A stretch of DNA of 64,000 bases from assembly GCA_003574785.1 (NCBI GenBank), contig QORU01000007.1, forward strand, positions 310,001 to 374,000, read 5' to 3'. Below the pieces are notes generated by a model, which saw only the letters and a program-made list of their open reading frames with translations, searched no databases and had not been told where the DNA came from. The DNA is from Taklimakanibacter deserti. Lineage in GTDB: Bacteria > Pseudomonadota > Alphaproteobacteria > Rhizobiales > Aestuariivirgaceae. Made by a program: the position numbers and the translations under genes. Below are positions 46,764-55,716 of the stretch, one piece after another; within the stretch, counting starts at the first letter, position 1, and the number at the start of each line of letters is the position of its first letter.

Positions 46764-47066
46764 CTATCCCTGCACTATGATCACTTCTTCGCCGTCTTTC
46801 GCCGACGCATCGAGCTCGCCGTTCCCGGCGGGCATGACCACTTCCAGTATTCCGGCAGCCCGCGGCGTGAATTCGATCGCCTGGATCGCGCCGCGGCCCA
46901 GCAGCAGCGCCGAAATGATATCTTCCAGGGCGACATTCTCTTCCGGAAGCTGCTCCTGGATTTTCGTCGCCGCCGCATAGACATCGAGAATGCCCTTGTC
47001 TCGCTCGGTGCGCTCCAGCACATCGCGAATGGCATCTTTGAGGGTCGAGGACAAATGTATGTTCAT
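46764..47066 (-). CDS. 100-residue hypothetical protein
   Basis: A 100-residue protein starting MNIHLSSTLKDAIRDVLERT after an AGGGAAATCGTC site. It is acidic, with a helical first half and a beta-rich end (GILEVVMPAGNGELDAS). A start at 47144 is in frame but unsupported. It has no signal peptide or membrane segment. I do not recognise the family; its pairing with the basic 46558 protein in one transcript is the only contextual clue. Confidence 0.5.
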   Translation of the reverse strand: MNIHLSSTLKDAIRDVLERTERDKGILDVYAAATKIQEQLPEENVALEDIISALLLGRGAIQAIEFTPRAAGILEVVMPAGNGELDASAKDGEEVIIVQG

Positions 47067-47247
47067 GACGATTTCCCTTTGCTGCGAACCTAACCCCTTG
47101 GCGGGCGTAATCAATCCCGACAGTTCCCCATTGGCCGACAGCACGGCCTGCGCGCCTTGAGAGTCAAATGCCGCAAGTGCCTGGGGAACTCATTGCGGGC
47201 AAAATGAGTTGTGTTAGTAGAAAGCTTACAGTACGCAGGAGTGATCC

Positions 47248-47490
47248 ATGGCTCTACGGCATCGGGCGATCCGTCTGCAGATCATGCTGGATGATGCGGA
47301 GGTGGCGGCAATCGAAGATTGGCGCTTCCGGAAGCGCATGCCGAGCCGAGCTTCGGCGGTGCGCGAGATCATTCGCAGGGGCCTCGCGGCTGAAGGATTT
47401 ATCCTCGCCAATGCGGGTCATAGATCGTCAGACTACGGCGTTATTTCCACACCGGATAACAGCGAGAAGCCGCCGCGCAAGAACGAGTGA
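47248..47490 (+). CDS. ribbon-helix-helix-like small regulator
   Basis: An 80-residue protein: a strand with RLQIMLDDAEVAAIEDWRFR, then helix-turn-helix-like RMPSRASAVREIIRRGLAA, the pattern of ribbon-helix-helix DNA-binding proteins related to those that repress toxin-antitoxin or stress operons. ATG 47248 has AGGAGTGATCC. The C-terminal tail is polar. There is no toxin gene beside it; the ORF at 47608 is a possible but weak partner. Confidence 0.65.
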   Translation: MALRHRAIRLQIMLDDAEVAAIEDWRFRKRMPSRASAVREIIRRGLAAEGFILANAGHRSSDYGVISTPDNSEKPPRKNE

Positions 47491-47607
47491 TAAATTTGCC
47501 CCGAGCGAACGCCTGCGCCGGAACCACGCCGCCGGTCGAATGTTAGCTCCATCAGGTCGTGTCCTAATGGGTGGAGCGTGGGGCATTCCGAACATGATTT
47601 GCGCACA

Positions 47608-47757
47608 ATGGCCGCCCAGGCCAGGCTCCTCGCCGCATCCCTGGTCGACCAGGCCATCCGCTGGGACTTCCTGCTGATCGCCACGCGGTTGGAGGAGGAA
47701 GCGGACGCGCAGCATGATGCAAAGGCTTCCGATCAACGAAAATCCATCGCCGAGTGA
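47608..47757 (+). CDS. 49-residue ORF, uncertain
   Basis: A frame MAAQARLLAASLVDQAIRWD... ending DQRKSIAE with coding-like helical composition. No clear ribosome-binding site precedes ATG 47608. It lies in the 47491-47954 gap where no other gene stands out, so it may be a remnant or a real micro-protein. Confidence 0.3.
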   Translation: MAAQARLLAASLVDQAIRWDFLLIATRLEEEADAQHDAKASDQRKSIAE

Positions 47758-47954
47758 TCTTGAACATGGCAGAACGATGCCATCGAGCAAGGGCGACCGA
47801 TCATCGCCCGCTTGCGCTCCATCCGCATGCGGATGATCAAGCAACGGGAACAACTCCTCCAAAACAGGCGTTGGACGGGAAGGCTTGGTTTCCCTCGACG
47901 AGCCGCACTGGGTGGCAGCTCCAGCCTCGCGGCGAGGAATTGAAAGGACTGACT

Positions 47955-48275
47955 ATGCGCATCCTGCCTTCACTTCTCATTGCTTCCGCACTTGCCTTCG
48001 GCGTTCCCGCCGCGCTGGCCGATGACATCTTCATTGCGCCGGAAATCGGCATCAAGTTCCATGACGATGGCAAGGTGAAGAAATACAAATCGCACAAATG
48101 GGATGGCGACGACCTCGCGGTCGGCGTCGTCGTGCCTGGGGATGTCGAATATTACGATGTGCCCGAGGACGTCATCGTGGCGACCCCGGCCCTCAAAAGT
48201 CACCGCTACGTATATCTGAACGATCACGTCTATATCGTCGACGGCGGTCGCCGCATCGTCGCCGTGGTCGAGTGA
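47955..48275 (+). CDS. secreted DUF1236-like protein
   Basis: A 106-residue periplasmic protein with a signal peptide (MRILPSLLIASALAFGVPAA, cut after LA). The C-terminal segment YVYLNDHVYIVDGGRRIVAV is the hallmark end of the DUF1236 family, widespread in Rhizobiales. The short middle (KYKSHKWDGDDLAVGVVVPG) is less conserved. ATG 47955 has a GAAAGGACTG upstream; the in-frame GTG at 47754 is not credible. A hairpin follows its stop. Function unknown. Confidence 0.75.
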   Translation: MRILPSLLIASALAFGVPAALADDIFIAPEIGIKFHDDGKVKKYKSHKWDGDDLAVGVVVPGDVEYYDVPEDVIVATPALKSHRYVYLNDHVYIVDGGRRIVAVVE

Positions 48276-48307
48276 GCTGATCCCGAATTGCCGAAGCCCG
48301 GCTCTTT

Positions 48308-48329
48308 CGCCTCTCCCGAGGGAGAGGCG
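48308..48329 (+). terminator. 10-bp stem hairpin after DUF1236 gene
   Basis: CGCCTCTCCC and GGGAGAGGCG form a 10-bp stem with a 2-base loop, 33 bases after the 48275 stop. No T-run follows, so it is either a weak terminator or one of the short dispersed hairpin repeats common in alphaproteobacteria. Confidence 0.45.
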
Positions 48330-48461
48330 ATTGTCGGCCTCATCAAATTTTCATCTTCCGCTCCTACCTTAAGGAACTTTCCACGACTTCCGTTGTTGAT
48401 TGCTCCGCGCCGATCCGTTTCAGCGCAGCGGGAACCTTGATGACACATGAGGGAGACTAGC

Positions 48462-48629
48462 GTGGCACCCAAAGCTTTTCGCGGGGGCGTATCCCCGGCT
48501 CAAGCCCATCGCCTGCGCCAGCAGGCCAAGCGAACCAAGAAGGCCGCGCGTCTTGCGAAGCTCACACAGCTGGCAAAGGGCACGCAAGCCGGCACGCCGA
48601 CGGCAGGAAGGCCGCGGCCAACGGACTGA
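48462..48629 (+). CDS. 55-residue basic hypothetical protein (GTG start)
   Basis: A small, very basic protein (HRLRQQAKRTKKAARLAKLT, then AKGTQAGTPTAG). GTG 48462 has GGGAG at six bases and is preferred over ATG 48447. The composition resembles small nucleic-acid-binding or ribosome-associated proteins but I do not recognise a family. It is convergent with the SRPBCC gene at 48645, 15 bases away. Confidence 0.45.
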   Translation: MAPKAFRGGVSPAQAHRLRQQAKRTKKAARLAKLTQLAKGTQAGTPTAGRPRPTD

Positions 48630-48644
48630 ACGAGGAGTCGTCCG

Positions 48645-49166
48645 TCAGGCCGGCAAGCGCCGGTCGTAGTCCTTCCTGAGACGGCTCCAACCGTCCCAGA
48701 ACGGTTCGGGCTTCCGGCCCGCCGCCACGGCGGCCAATATATCGAGATGCATATGCCAGCCAGGGCCGACCATCAGCATGGTCTCGCGGTTCGCCAGGCG
48801 GCGATGGATGACGGTAAGAAGCACCTCATCGCCCTTCGATTCCAATTCGAAGGAGACATCACCGCTGTCTTCCCAGGTGAAGACGAGCTTGCGCGGCGGA
48901 TCGACCGCGGTGATCCGACTCTGCATGCGAAACTCATCGCCAAAGCCCGCCGGACGCTCGCCCGGCGGATCGGTCAGCTCGTCATTGCGCCAGACGAATT
49001 CGAAGGGCGCCCCCGCCTTCATTTCCATCTCGCCCGCCGCCAGCCATTTGCGGCGCAGCTTGCTTTCGGTGAGATAGGCCCAGACGCGCTCGATGGGACC
49101 GGGCAGAAGGCGCTGGATCTTGAAGGTGGCGGGCTCCGTGAGCACGCCATAGGCGGCCTCCGTCAT
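48645..49166 (-). CDS. SRPBCC (AHSA1-type) protein
   Basis: A 173-residue START/Bet v1-like ligand-binding protein of the AHSA1 type: FKIQRLLPGPIERVWAYLTE at the N-terminus, TESKLRRKWLAAGEMEM, FEFVWRNDE and ITAVDPPRKLVFTWEDSGD. ATG 49166 overlaps the ArsR stop by ATGA. Pairs of this kind, ArsR followed by AHSA1-like, are very common in alphaproteobacteria and presumably sense or bind a hydrophobic compound. A second, unrelated pair is at 60336-61141. Confidence 0.85.
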   Translation of the reverse strand: MTEAAYGVLTEPATFKIQRLLPGPIERVWAYLTESKLRRKWLAAGEMEMKAGAPFEFVWRNDELTDPPGERPAGFGDEFRMQSRITAVDPPRKLVFTWEDSGDVSFELESKGDEVLLTVIHRRLANRETMLMVGPGWHMHLDILAAVAAGRKPEPFWDGWSRLRKDYDRRLPA

Positions 49167-49531
49167 CAGCGATCTCCTTTTTTGCGTTTCGGGGATTTGC
49201 CGGCGTCCTCCGCCCGGAGGAGCCGTTCGAGCGCGTCCAGGCGGCTGGTCCAGAAGCGCTCATAGAAGCCGAGCCATTCGTGGGCGCCGGCGAGGGGCCC
49301 CGGATCGAGGCTGCACAGATGGGTGCGCCCTTTCACCTCGCGCCGGATCAGGCCGGCATTCTCCAAGGCCTTGATGTGCTTCGAGGCGGCGGCGAGCGAG
49401 ATGGCGAAAGGTTCCGCCAGCTGGCCCACCGTGCGCTCGCCCTTGGCAAGCTCGCGCAGCATCTGCCGCCGCGTGGCATCGCCCAGGGCATGAAAGACGG
49501 TATCGAGCTGATATGTCTGTGATTCAACCAT
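49166..49531 (-). CDS. ArsR family transcriptional regulator
   Basis: A 121-residue ArsR-type repressor: LDTVFHALGDATRRQMLREL, then KGERTVGQLAEPFAISLAAA and SKHIKALENAGLIRREVKGR, the winged helix. It lacks the CxC metal site, so it is a non-metal ArsR of the AHSA1-linked kind. ATG 49531 was chosen because it sits in a perfect inverted repeat and the protein starts MVESQTYQLD as family members do; the in-frame start at 49693 is far too long. It probably represses its own operon. Confidence 0.9.
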   Translation of the reverse strand: MVESQTYQLDTVFHALGDATRRQMLRELAKGERTVGQLAEPFAISLAAASKHIKALENAGLIRREVKGRTHLCSLDPGPLAGAHEWLGFYERFWTSRLDALERLLRAEDAGKSPKRKKGDR

Positions 49532-49583
49532 GTGGTTGAATATAGGTCGGCATCTTGAGATAGTCAACTCAACGGTTGAATAT
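49523..49583. promoter_or_regulatory. ArsR operator region: palindrome over the start plus direct repeat
   Basis: TTCAACCA-TG-TGGTTGAA (49523-49540) is a perfect 8-bp inverted repeat centred on the arsR start codon. GGTTGAATAT recurs at 49534-49543 and 49574-49583, 40 bases apart, about four helix turns. This is the pattern of a cooperative ArsR operator; repression would block the start itself. Confidence 0.6.
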
Positions 49584-49685
49584 TTGTGGGCCCGGTCCGG
49601 TAGCTGTTGATGACCGGTGGCGATCATAATCTGGGCGTTCAAGGCGCGTACAATGGCGGCCACATTGACGGAAGGAGGACGACCC

Positions 49686-50198
49686 ATGCGCATTCGCTCA
49701 TTGACTGTCCTGATGATGATGCTGCTGCTTCCCGGCGCTCACGCCTTTGCCCAAGGCCAGCCGACGACGTCGATGTCCATCGAGGTGTTTCCTTTCGAAT
49801 TGGAAGACAAGAGCGCCGGGGCGGGCATCATTCCTCCCGACGCCTACGACCGGCGCTATCTCGCCGAAGCGGCCACGGTCACTAAGGACATGCTCTCACA
49901 GTCCGGACGCTTTGCGGTCATCGAAGTGCCGGCGCTGGACGAGCCTGAGGCCGCGCCGCACGGATTGCGCAATTGCGGGGGCTGCGAAGGCCAGATCGCC
50001 AAAGAGCACGGCGCGTCCTTCGCCTTGCTCGGCGTCGTCACGCGCGTCAGCCGGACAGAGCATACGCTGTTCATCCGCATCCTCGACGCGCAAACCGGGA
50101 AAGCTGTCGCGCAGGGCTTCACCAATCTTCGCATGGGGGCGAACCACGCCTGGCCGCGCTCGGCGAAATGGCTGATGACGAACCGAATCCTGCGTTAA
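49686..50198 (+). CDS. periplasmic DUF3280-like protein
   Basis: A 170-residue protein with a signal peptide (RSLTVLMMMLLLPGAHAFA). The mature part has VFPFELEDKSAG, then RYLAEAATVTKDMLSQSGRF, a CGGCEGQIAKEHGASFALLG segment with a CxxC pair, and RVSRTEHTLFIRILDAQTGK. This arrangement is that of DUF3280/DUF2380 proteins, which are often found with exported redox enzymes in methylotrophs and related bacteria. Start 49686 has a strong GGAAGGAGG. It is divergent from arsR and 61 bases before tex. Confidence 0.65.
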   Translation: MRIRSLTVLMMMLLLPGAHAFAQGQPTTSMSIEVFPFELEDKSAGAGIIPPDAYDRRYLAEAATVTKDMLSQSGRFAVIEVPALDEPEAAPHGLRNCGGCEGQIAKEHGASFALLGVVTRVSRTEHTLFIRILDAQTGKAVAQGFTNLRMGANHAWPRSAKWLMTNRILR

Positions 50199-50259
50199 AG
50201 TGGCCGGTCGGCACGCTTGAAGAATCAAAGGCGCTCCGTCCATAACCGCGCCCTCAACA

Positions 50260-52599
50260 ATGTCGAAAGGTGTTTCCCCCGTGACGTCCATCCATGCGCG
50301 CATTGCCGAAGAGCTCAAGGTCAAGGAGCAGCAGGTCGAGGCCGCGGTCGGCCTGCTCGATGGCGGCGCCACCGTGCCCTTCATCGCGCGCTACCGCAAG
50401 GAAGCCACGGGATCCCTGGACGATGCGCAATTGCGCACGCTGGAAGAACGCTTGACCTATCTGCGCGAGCTCGAAGACCGGCGCAAAGTCATCCTCGACT
50501 CCATCCGCGAGCAAGGCAAGCTCGACAAGGCGCTCGAAGCCCAGATCATGGCGGCGGACAGCAAGGCCAGGCTCGAGGACATCTATCTTCCCTACAAGCC
50601 CAAGCGCCGGACGAAGGCCGAGATCGCCAAGGAAGCGGGCCTCGCACCACTGGCGGACCTGCTGCTCGAAAGGCCGGAGAACGATCCCAAGATCAGCGCC
50701 CTGCCCTATGTCTCGCCCGAGAAGAACATCGCCGATGTGACGGCAGCACTCGATGGCGCCCGCGCCATCCTCATCGAGCGCTTCGCCGAGAATGCCGACC
50801 TGATCGGCGCGTTGCGCGAGGAATTATGGGCGAAGGCGCGTCTCAAATCGGAGGTCCGCGAGGGCAAGAAGGACTCAGGCGCCAAGTTCAGCGACTATTT
50901 CGATTTCGCCGAAGCCCTCACCAAGATGCCGTCGCACCGGGTGCTGGCCCTGTTCCGCGGCGAGCGCGAGGAGATATTGAGCCTCACCGTCGAGCCGGAC
51001 GATCCGGCGACCAGCCCCAAGGTCAGCACCTATGAGCAGCGCATCATGCGCAGCTACGGCATCATCGACCAGGGCCGGCCCGGCGACAAATGGCTCGCCG
51101 AGACGGTGCGCTGGGCCTGGCGCACCAAGATCTTCATCACGCTGTCGATCGATCTGCGCCTGCGCCTGTGGACCATGGCCGAGGAGGAAGCCGTGCGCAT
51201 CTTCGCCGGCAATCTGCGCGACCTCCTGCTCGCCGCACCGGCCGGGGCGCGGCCGACATTGGGACTCGATCCCGGCTACCGGACCGGCGTCAAGGTCGCG
51301 GTGGTCGATGCAACCGGCAAGGTGGTGGCGACGAGCACCGTCTATCCGCATGAGCCGCAGCAGCGCTGGGACGAGTCACTCGCCATCCTGGCGAAGCTGG
51401 TGCTCGAGCATAAGGTCGAACTGATCGCCATCGGCAACGGCACCGCCTCGCGCGAGACCGACAAGCTCGCGAGCGAGCTGGTGAAGAAACTCGCCCAGCC
51501 CAAACTCAACAAGATCGTGGTATCGGAAGCCGGCGCCTCGGTCTATTCGGCCTCGGCCTATGCCTCTGCGGAGCTTCCCGGCCTCGACGTGACGCTGCGC
51601 GGCGCCGTGTCGATCGCGCGAAGGCTGCAGGATCCGCTGGCGGAGCTGGTCAAGATCGATCCGAAATCGATCGGCGTCGGCCAGTATCAGCATGATTTGA
51701 GCGAGTTCAAGCTGTCGCGCTCTCTCGATGCGGTGGTCGAGGACTGCGTCAATGGCGTGGGCGTCGATCTCAACACGGCATCGGCGCCGCTCCTGGCGCG
51801 CGTCTCCGGCATCGGCGAGACGCTGGCGCAGAACATCATCACCCACCGCGACGCACATGGCCGGTTCGCAACCCGCCAAGCGCTGAAGGATGTGCCGCGG
51901 CTAGGTCCCAAGGCCTTCGAGCAATGCGCCGGATTCCTGCGCATCCCGGGCGGCGATGATCCGCTCGATGCCTCTGGCGTCCATCCCGAATCCTATCCGG
52001 TGGTGCGCCGGATCATCGAAGCCACAAGGAGCGACATCAAGCTCCTGATCGGCAACGCCCAGGTGCTGCGCGGCCTCGCGCCCAAGTCCTTCGTCGACGA
52101 CAGGTTCGGCCTCCCCACCGTCACCGACATCTTGCGCGAATTGGAAAAGCCCGGGCGGGATCCTCGGCCTCTCTTCAAGACGGCGGAATTCAAGGCCGGG
52201 ATCGAGACGCTCAATGATCTCGAGCCCGGCATGGTGCTCGAGGGCGTCGTCACCAATGTCGCCGCCTTCGGCGCCTTCGTCGATGTCGGCGTGCACCAGG
52301 ATGGGCTGGTGCATGTCTCCGCCATGGCGAAGAGCTTCGTGAAGGATCCGCGGCAAGTGGTGAAGCCCGGCGACATCGTGCGGGTGAAGGTGCTGGAGGT
52401 GGACAAGCCGCGCAAGCGCATCAGCCTGACGCTCCGGCTCGACGACGAGGTGGGAAGCCAGCCCCAGCGCTCCCTCGGCGGCGATCGCAGCAGCGGCAAG
52501 CAGCGGCAGGCCGGCCCCCCGGCGGCTACGGGGAACTCCGCCGACGGCGCCATGGCCGAAGCCCTGCGGCGGGCCGGCCTCGGCGCGCGAAAGCCGTGA
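50260..52599 (+). CDS. tex: Tex family RNA-binding transcription accessory protein
   Basis: A 779-residue Tex protein: N-terminal helical Tex domain ([20 protein letters not shown], then [17 protein letters not shown]), a YqgF-like resolvase fold ([19 protein letters not shown]), a helix-hairpin-helix region ([19 protein letters not shown]) and a C-terminal S1 RNA-binding domain ([20 protein letters not shown]). Length is standard. It binds nucleic acid and helps transcription, and is normally housekeeping. ATG 50260 lies 61 bases after the DUF3280 gene. It marks a conserved boundary beside the accessory redox cluster. Confidence 0.95.
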   Translation: MSKGVSPVTSIHARIAEELKVKEQQVEAAVGLLDGGATVPFIARYRKEATGSLDDAQLRTLEERLTYLRELEDRRKVILDSIREQGKLDKALEAQIMAADSKARLEDIYLPYKPKRRTKAEIAKEAGLAPLADLLLERPENDPKISALPYVSPEKNIADVTAALDGARAILIERFAENADLIGALREELWAKARLKSEVREGKKDSGAKFSDYFDFAEALTKMPSHRVLALFRGEREEILSLTVEPDDPATSPKVSTYEQRIMRSYGIIDQGRPGDKWLAETVRWAWRTKIFITLSIDLRLRLWTMAEEEAVRIFAGNLRDLLLAAPAGARPTLGLDPGYRTGVKVAVVDATGKVVATSTVYPHEPQQRWDESLAILAKLVLEHKVELIAIGNGTASRETDKLASELVKKLAQPKLNKIVVSEAGASVYSASAYASAELPGLDVTLRGAVSIARRLQDPLAELVKIDPKSIGVGQYQHDLSEFKLSRSLDAVVEDCVNGVGVDLNTASAPLLARVSGIGETLAQNIITHRDAHGRFATRQALKDVPRLGPKAFEQCAGFLRIPGGDDPLDASGVHPESYPVVRRIIEATRSDIKLLIGNAQVLRGLAPKSFVDDRFGLPTVTDILRELEKPGRDPRPLFKTAEFKAGIETLNDLEPGMVLEGVVTNVAAFGAFVDVGVHQDGLVHVSAMAKSFVKDPRQVVKPGDIVRVKVLEVDKPRKRISLTLRLDDEVGSQPQRSLGGDRSSGKQRQAGPPAATGNSADGAMAEALRRAGLGARKP

Positions 52600-52656
52600 T
52601 GCGGATTTAGTTCTAATTTTAAGGTTCCATTCTTGAAACAACGACGAAAGACTCTG

Positions 52657-52684
52657 TTTACCTCTTCTAATCTCGGTCTATAGT
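52657..52684 (+). promoter_or_regulatory. candidate promoter for the copper-propeller gene
   Basis: TTTACC (52657-52662) and TATAGT (52679-52684) are spaced by 16 bases in the 157-base gap between tex and the 52757 start. The match to the sigma-70 consensus is partial, so this is only a candidate. The rest of the gap has nothing distinctive. Confidence 0.3.
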
Positions 52685-52756
52685 CGTGTCGCCCATCATG
52701 GCGGGTGGAAGAGTCGTGATCGGCGCAATCGGCTGTGTCCATAGAGGGGGCCCAAG

Positions 52757-54484
52757 ATGAGCGAGCCGGACAAAAACGCTGTACCGAAGGACGAGATCGC
52801 AACTTTCCTTGCCCGCAAAGCAGAGGTCGGCAAGTCCGACCACGAGGCATTGCAGGATTATTTACGCGCAAAGCAGGCGGCCGCCGCTGCCGTAGCGGAA
52901 CCACAACCGCCGGCGGAAAAAACAGGGAGCGGGATCAGCCGCCGCGGGCTGCTGTGGGCCGGAAGCGCGCTTGCCGCGGAGGCGGGCGCGTTGGCCTATG
53001 CCACGGCGCAAGGCACGAGCTCCAATGGGGAGCTCATCGAAGAGCCGCAGCGCGAGCCGATTTCGCGAGAACTGATCGATTACCAAGGCGGAGTCGGAGG
53101 AAAGTCGCTGGGCAACTGGATCGCGCTCCTGCCGACCAAGCTCGGCGGCGGAGTCTATGCCCTCGATCTCGACAGCAACCGGGTGCTCGCCTCCCTCTGG
53201 TATTGGAACTATGGCGACTTCAACCCGATCTCGCATCATATCTGCGCTTTCCCCAGCGCCGATCCCTATCGCGGCTTCGAATTCGTCAACTCCACCCAGG
53301 GCGGCAAGAACTGCCTGATCTTCGGCATCCCGACCAAGATCACCGAGCCCGGCCCCGGCTTCAACATCTACCGCGTCCGCTATGACGGGTCACAGATGCA
53401 AATGGTGGAGAATGTGTCGGAGACGACCGGGCTCGGCCTTGGCGTGCATGTCAACATCAATCCCAAGGACGCGCAGAGCTATTTCGTCACCGACGGCCAG
53501 AAGGACATCGCCGCCTGTTTCGACCGCGCCACGTCGGCGGTCAAGGCGGCGCTGAAGTTCGACTGGAAGCCGAACTCGACTACGCTGTCGCGTGCGTGGC
53601 AAGATGGCGGCGCGCTGACGATCTCGCGCATCTATCCCGACAAGACGACCGGCAAGTTCGACTATACCGGCACCAAGGGTCAGAAGATCGAGTGGGAAAT
53701 GGTGCCGATGGGCGAGCTCTTCGTCGAAGAGGGAACGCTGCCGGGCGCAGACCCGATGAGCCTCTGCGGCGCCGACGGCACGATCTGGCATCCGAGCGGC
53801 CGCTGGGCCGCAACGGTGGTGAGATTGTGCGGCGGCGTCGCCGTGCTCGACGCCGAGAAGAACTTCGAGCCCGTCACCTTCCTGCAGTTCAACAAGGGCT
53901 CGCCCGGCCAGTATCCGGTGGTCAAAGTCGACGACGATCACTGGACCATTGCTTTCGACAAGATCCATTCGCCCGGCCATGAGATCGGATTTTCGCCGGA
54001 CGGCCGCTATCTGTGCATGATGAACAATCTGCGCGAGAACAATTGCGGCGTGTTCCTCAGCGCGGATCCCGATCCGCGGAAGTGGAAGAAGATCGCCCAT
54101 GTCGAGGATCCGCTGTGGCGCGGCAAATACCCCAATCCGTTCCACATGGTGTTCTCGCTCGATTCCAAGAAGCTCTATCTGTCGGTGCTCTATCCTTCGC
54201 CCGCGGCGAGCGGCATCATGGTCGTCGACACAGAGAGCTGGAAGATCATCAAGGAGATCCAGGGGATCGGGCCCGATCTGCAGACGCCCGCCATCACTTA
54301 TGACGGCAAATATGTGCTCACCCCGTTCAGCGGCTTCCAGAGGCTGTCGAGCGGCATCGCCGTCGTGGAGACGGCGAGCGACACGCTGATCGGAATCCTG
54401 CCGAGCACCGGCGGCCACCATGATTGCGTCATCGTGCCCAACGAACTCGAGCACATGAAGCACACCCGCTCGTGCACGCTCTAG
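52757..54484 (+). CDS. Tat-exported copper beta-propeller, thiocyanate dehydrogenase/NosZ-like
   Basis: A 575-residue protein. A cytoplasmic leader (1-58) precedes a Tat signal (ISRRGLLWAGSALAAEAGAL, residues 60-79), then a seven-bladed propeller. Candidate metal ligands at blade ends are K128, H160/H161, H231, E314, D340, H408, H463 and H554/H555. NosZ-type CuA domain residues are absent. The spacing matches, from memory, the trinuclear copper site of thiocyanate dehydrogenase (K103, H135, H206, E288, D314, H381, H437, H528) with an offset of 25-27, but the site I recall as H482 falls on L508/Q509. Predicted periplasmic copper oxidoreductase; the substrate is inferred only. The ABC genes downstream may serve its assembly. 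Confidence 0.75.
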   Translation: MSEPDKNAVPKDEIATFLARKAEVGKSDHEALQDYLRAKQAAAAAVAEPQPPAEKTGSGISRRGLLWAGSALAAEAGALAYATAQGTSSNGELIEEPQREPISRELIDYQGGVGGKSLGNWIALLPTKLGGGVYALDLDSNRVLASLWYWNYGDFNPISHHICAFPSADPYRGFEFVNSTQGGKNCLIFGIPTKITEPGPGFNIYRVRYDGSQMQMVENVSETTGLGLGVHVNINPKDAQSYFVTDGQKDIAACFDRATSAVKAALKFDWKPNSTTLSRAWQDGGALTISRIYPDKTTGKFDYTGTKGQKIEWEMVPMGELFVEEGTLPGADPMSLCGADGTIWHPSGRWAATVVRLCGGVAVLDAEKNFEPVTFLQFNKGSPGQYPVVKVDDDHWTIAFDKIHSPGHEIGFSPDGRYLCMMNNLRENNCGVFLSADPDPRKWKKIAHVEDPLWRGKYPNPFHMVFSLDSKKLYLSVLYPSPAASGIMVVDTESWKIIKEIQGIGPDLQTPAITYDGKYVLTPFSGFQRLSSGIAVVETASDTLIGILPSTGGHHDCVIVPNELEHMKHTRSCTL

Positions 54485-54510
54485 TTTCGGGCAAGCCTTA
54501 ACGCCCGGCG

Positions 54511-55713
54511 ATGATCGGCCTGTCCCTGCAGAATCTCGGGCGGCGCAAGGTACGCACGCTGCTCCTGGTGATGGCTGTCGCCATCAGCAGCGCAATCGCC
54601 TTCGCGGGCGCCCATCTCCTGCGCAGCATCGATGCGAGCCTCGCGGTCGGCTTCAGCCGGCTGGGCGCCGACCTGATGGTGGTGCCCGCCGATGCCGTCA
54701 CCAACATCACCGCAGCCTTCCTGACCGCCGAGCCGACCGACAAGACCTTGAGCGCCGACCTCTTCGACCAAGGGACGCCGGACGGCGTCAAGCGCGCGGC
54801 TCCGCAACGGGTGTTTCGCACCGAGCATTCGGGCTTCGGCGGTCACGGCAACAGCGCCGACCTGATCGGCTTCGACCCCGAGCGCGACTTCACCGTCGGG
54901 CCCTGGATCGCCGAGCGTCTCCCGCGCGCGATGCAGCCGGGCGATGTCATCCTGGGGGCAGCGCGCGATCTGCCGCTCGGCGCCGAAATCCAGCTCTTCG
55001 GCCAGCCCTTCCGCGTCTATGCCAAGCTCGCCCGCACCGGTGTAGGCACGCATGAGCGCGGGATATTCATGCCCTCGCAAGAGCTCATCGGCCTCGGTTC
55101 GGCGATCCGCGCACAGATCGGAACGCTGCCCCCAATGCTCGATCCGGCACGCGTCTCGGGCTTCCTGGTGGAAGTCGCGCCCGGCGCTACCGACCTGCAA
55201 GCCAAATTCGCGCTCCTGTCGCATTACTCCGGGATCGCGGTGGTCAGCGGCGCCTCCATGCTGACCGGCATCCGCCAGGGGCTCATGGCGCTTTTCGGCG
55301 GCATGCTCGGCCTGACGGCTGCGATGTTCGCCAGCATCGCCATCATGGTCGCCGTCCTGTTCTCGGCAATCGTCGCCGAGCGGCGCGGCGAGCTCGGCCT
55401 GTTGAAGGCGATCGGGGCAAGGCGCTCGCAGATCGCCGGCCTGATCGTCGGCGAGGCGATGATCGCGACCGGCGCCGGCGGCCTCATCGGCGTCGCGATC
55501 GGCGTGCTGCTGCTGCGGGCCTTCGAACGCTCGCTCGTCTATCATCTCATGGAGATGGGCGTGCCGTTTCTGTGGCCGGGAGCGCGCTATGCGTTCCTCC
55601 TGGGGATCGCCTGCGTGCTCGCCGCGGCGCTGATCGGCGCGGCGGGAGCATTGGTGCCGGCCTGGCGCGCGAGCCGGCGGGACGCCTATGACCTGATCCG
55701 CGGCGAGGGCTGA
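54511..55713 (+). CDS. FtsX/MacB-type ABC transporter permease
   Basis: A 400-residue membrane protein with the MacB/LolE layout: an N-terminal helix (VRTLLLVMAVAISSAIAFAG), a large periplasmic domain (about 40-250), then three C-terminal helices (GMLGLTAAMFASIAIMVAVL, VGEAMIATGAGGLIGVAIGV, FLLGIACVLAAALIGAAGAL) with the LGLLKAIGARRSQIAGLIV FtsX signature and PAWRASRRDAYDLIRGEG at the end. Only one copy of this permease is present, so a homodimer is likely. It follows the copper enzyme by 26 bases and the ATPase by 3 bases, indicating one operon. Confidence 0.88.
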   Translation: MIGLSLQNLGRRKVRTLLLVMAVAISSAIAFAGAHLLRSIDASLAVGFSRLGADLMVVPADAVTNITAAFLTAEPTDKTLSADLFDQGTPDGVKRAAPQRVFRTEHSGFGGHGNSADLIGFDPERDFTVGPWIAERLPRAMQPGDVILGAARDLPLGAEIQLFGQPFRVYAKLARTGVGTHERGIFMPSQELIGLGSAIRAQIGTLPPMLDPARVSGFLVEVAPGATDLQAKFALLSHYSGIAVVSGASMLTGIRQGLMALFGGMLGLTAAMFASIAIMVAVLFSAIVAERRGELGLLKAIGARRSQIAGLIVGEAMIATGAGGLIGVAIGVLLLRAFERSLVYHLMEMGVPFLWPGARYAFLLGIACVLAAALIGAAGALVPAWRASRRDAYDLIRGEG

Positions 55714-55716
55714 GCC

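Noticed and set aside
48308..48329. Strong rho-independent terminator
   Set aside because: The stem is perfect, but no run of T follows on either strand; kept only as a weak hairpin.
52757..54484. Calling this protein nitrous oxide reductase (NosZ)
   Set aside because: There is no C-terminal cupredoxin CuA domain with its CxxxC motif, and nosR, nosD, nosF and nosY are not adjacent. Thiocyanate-dehydrogenase-like is the better fit.
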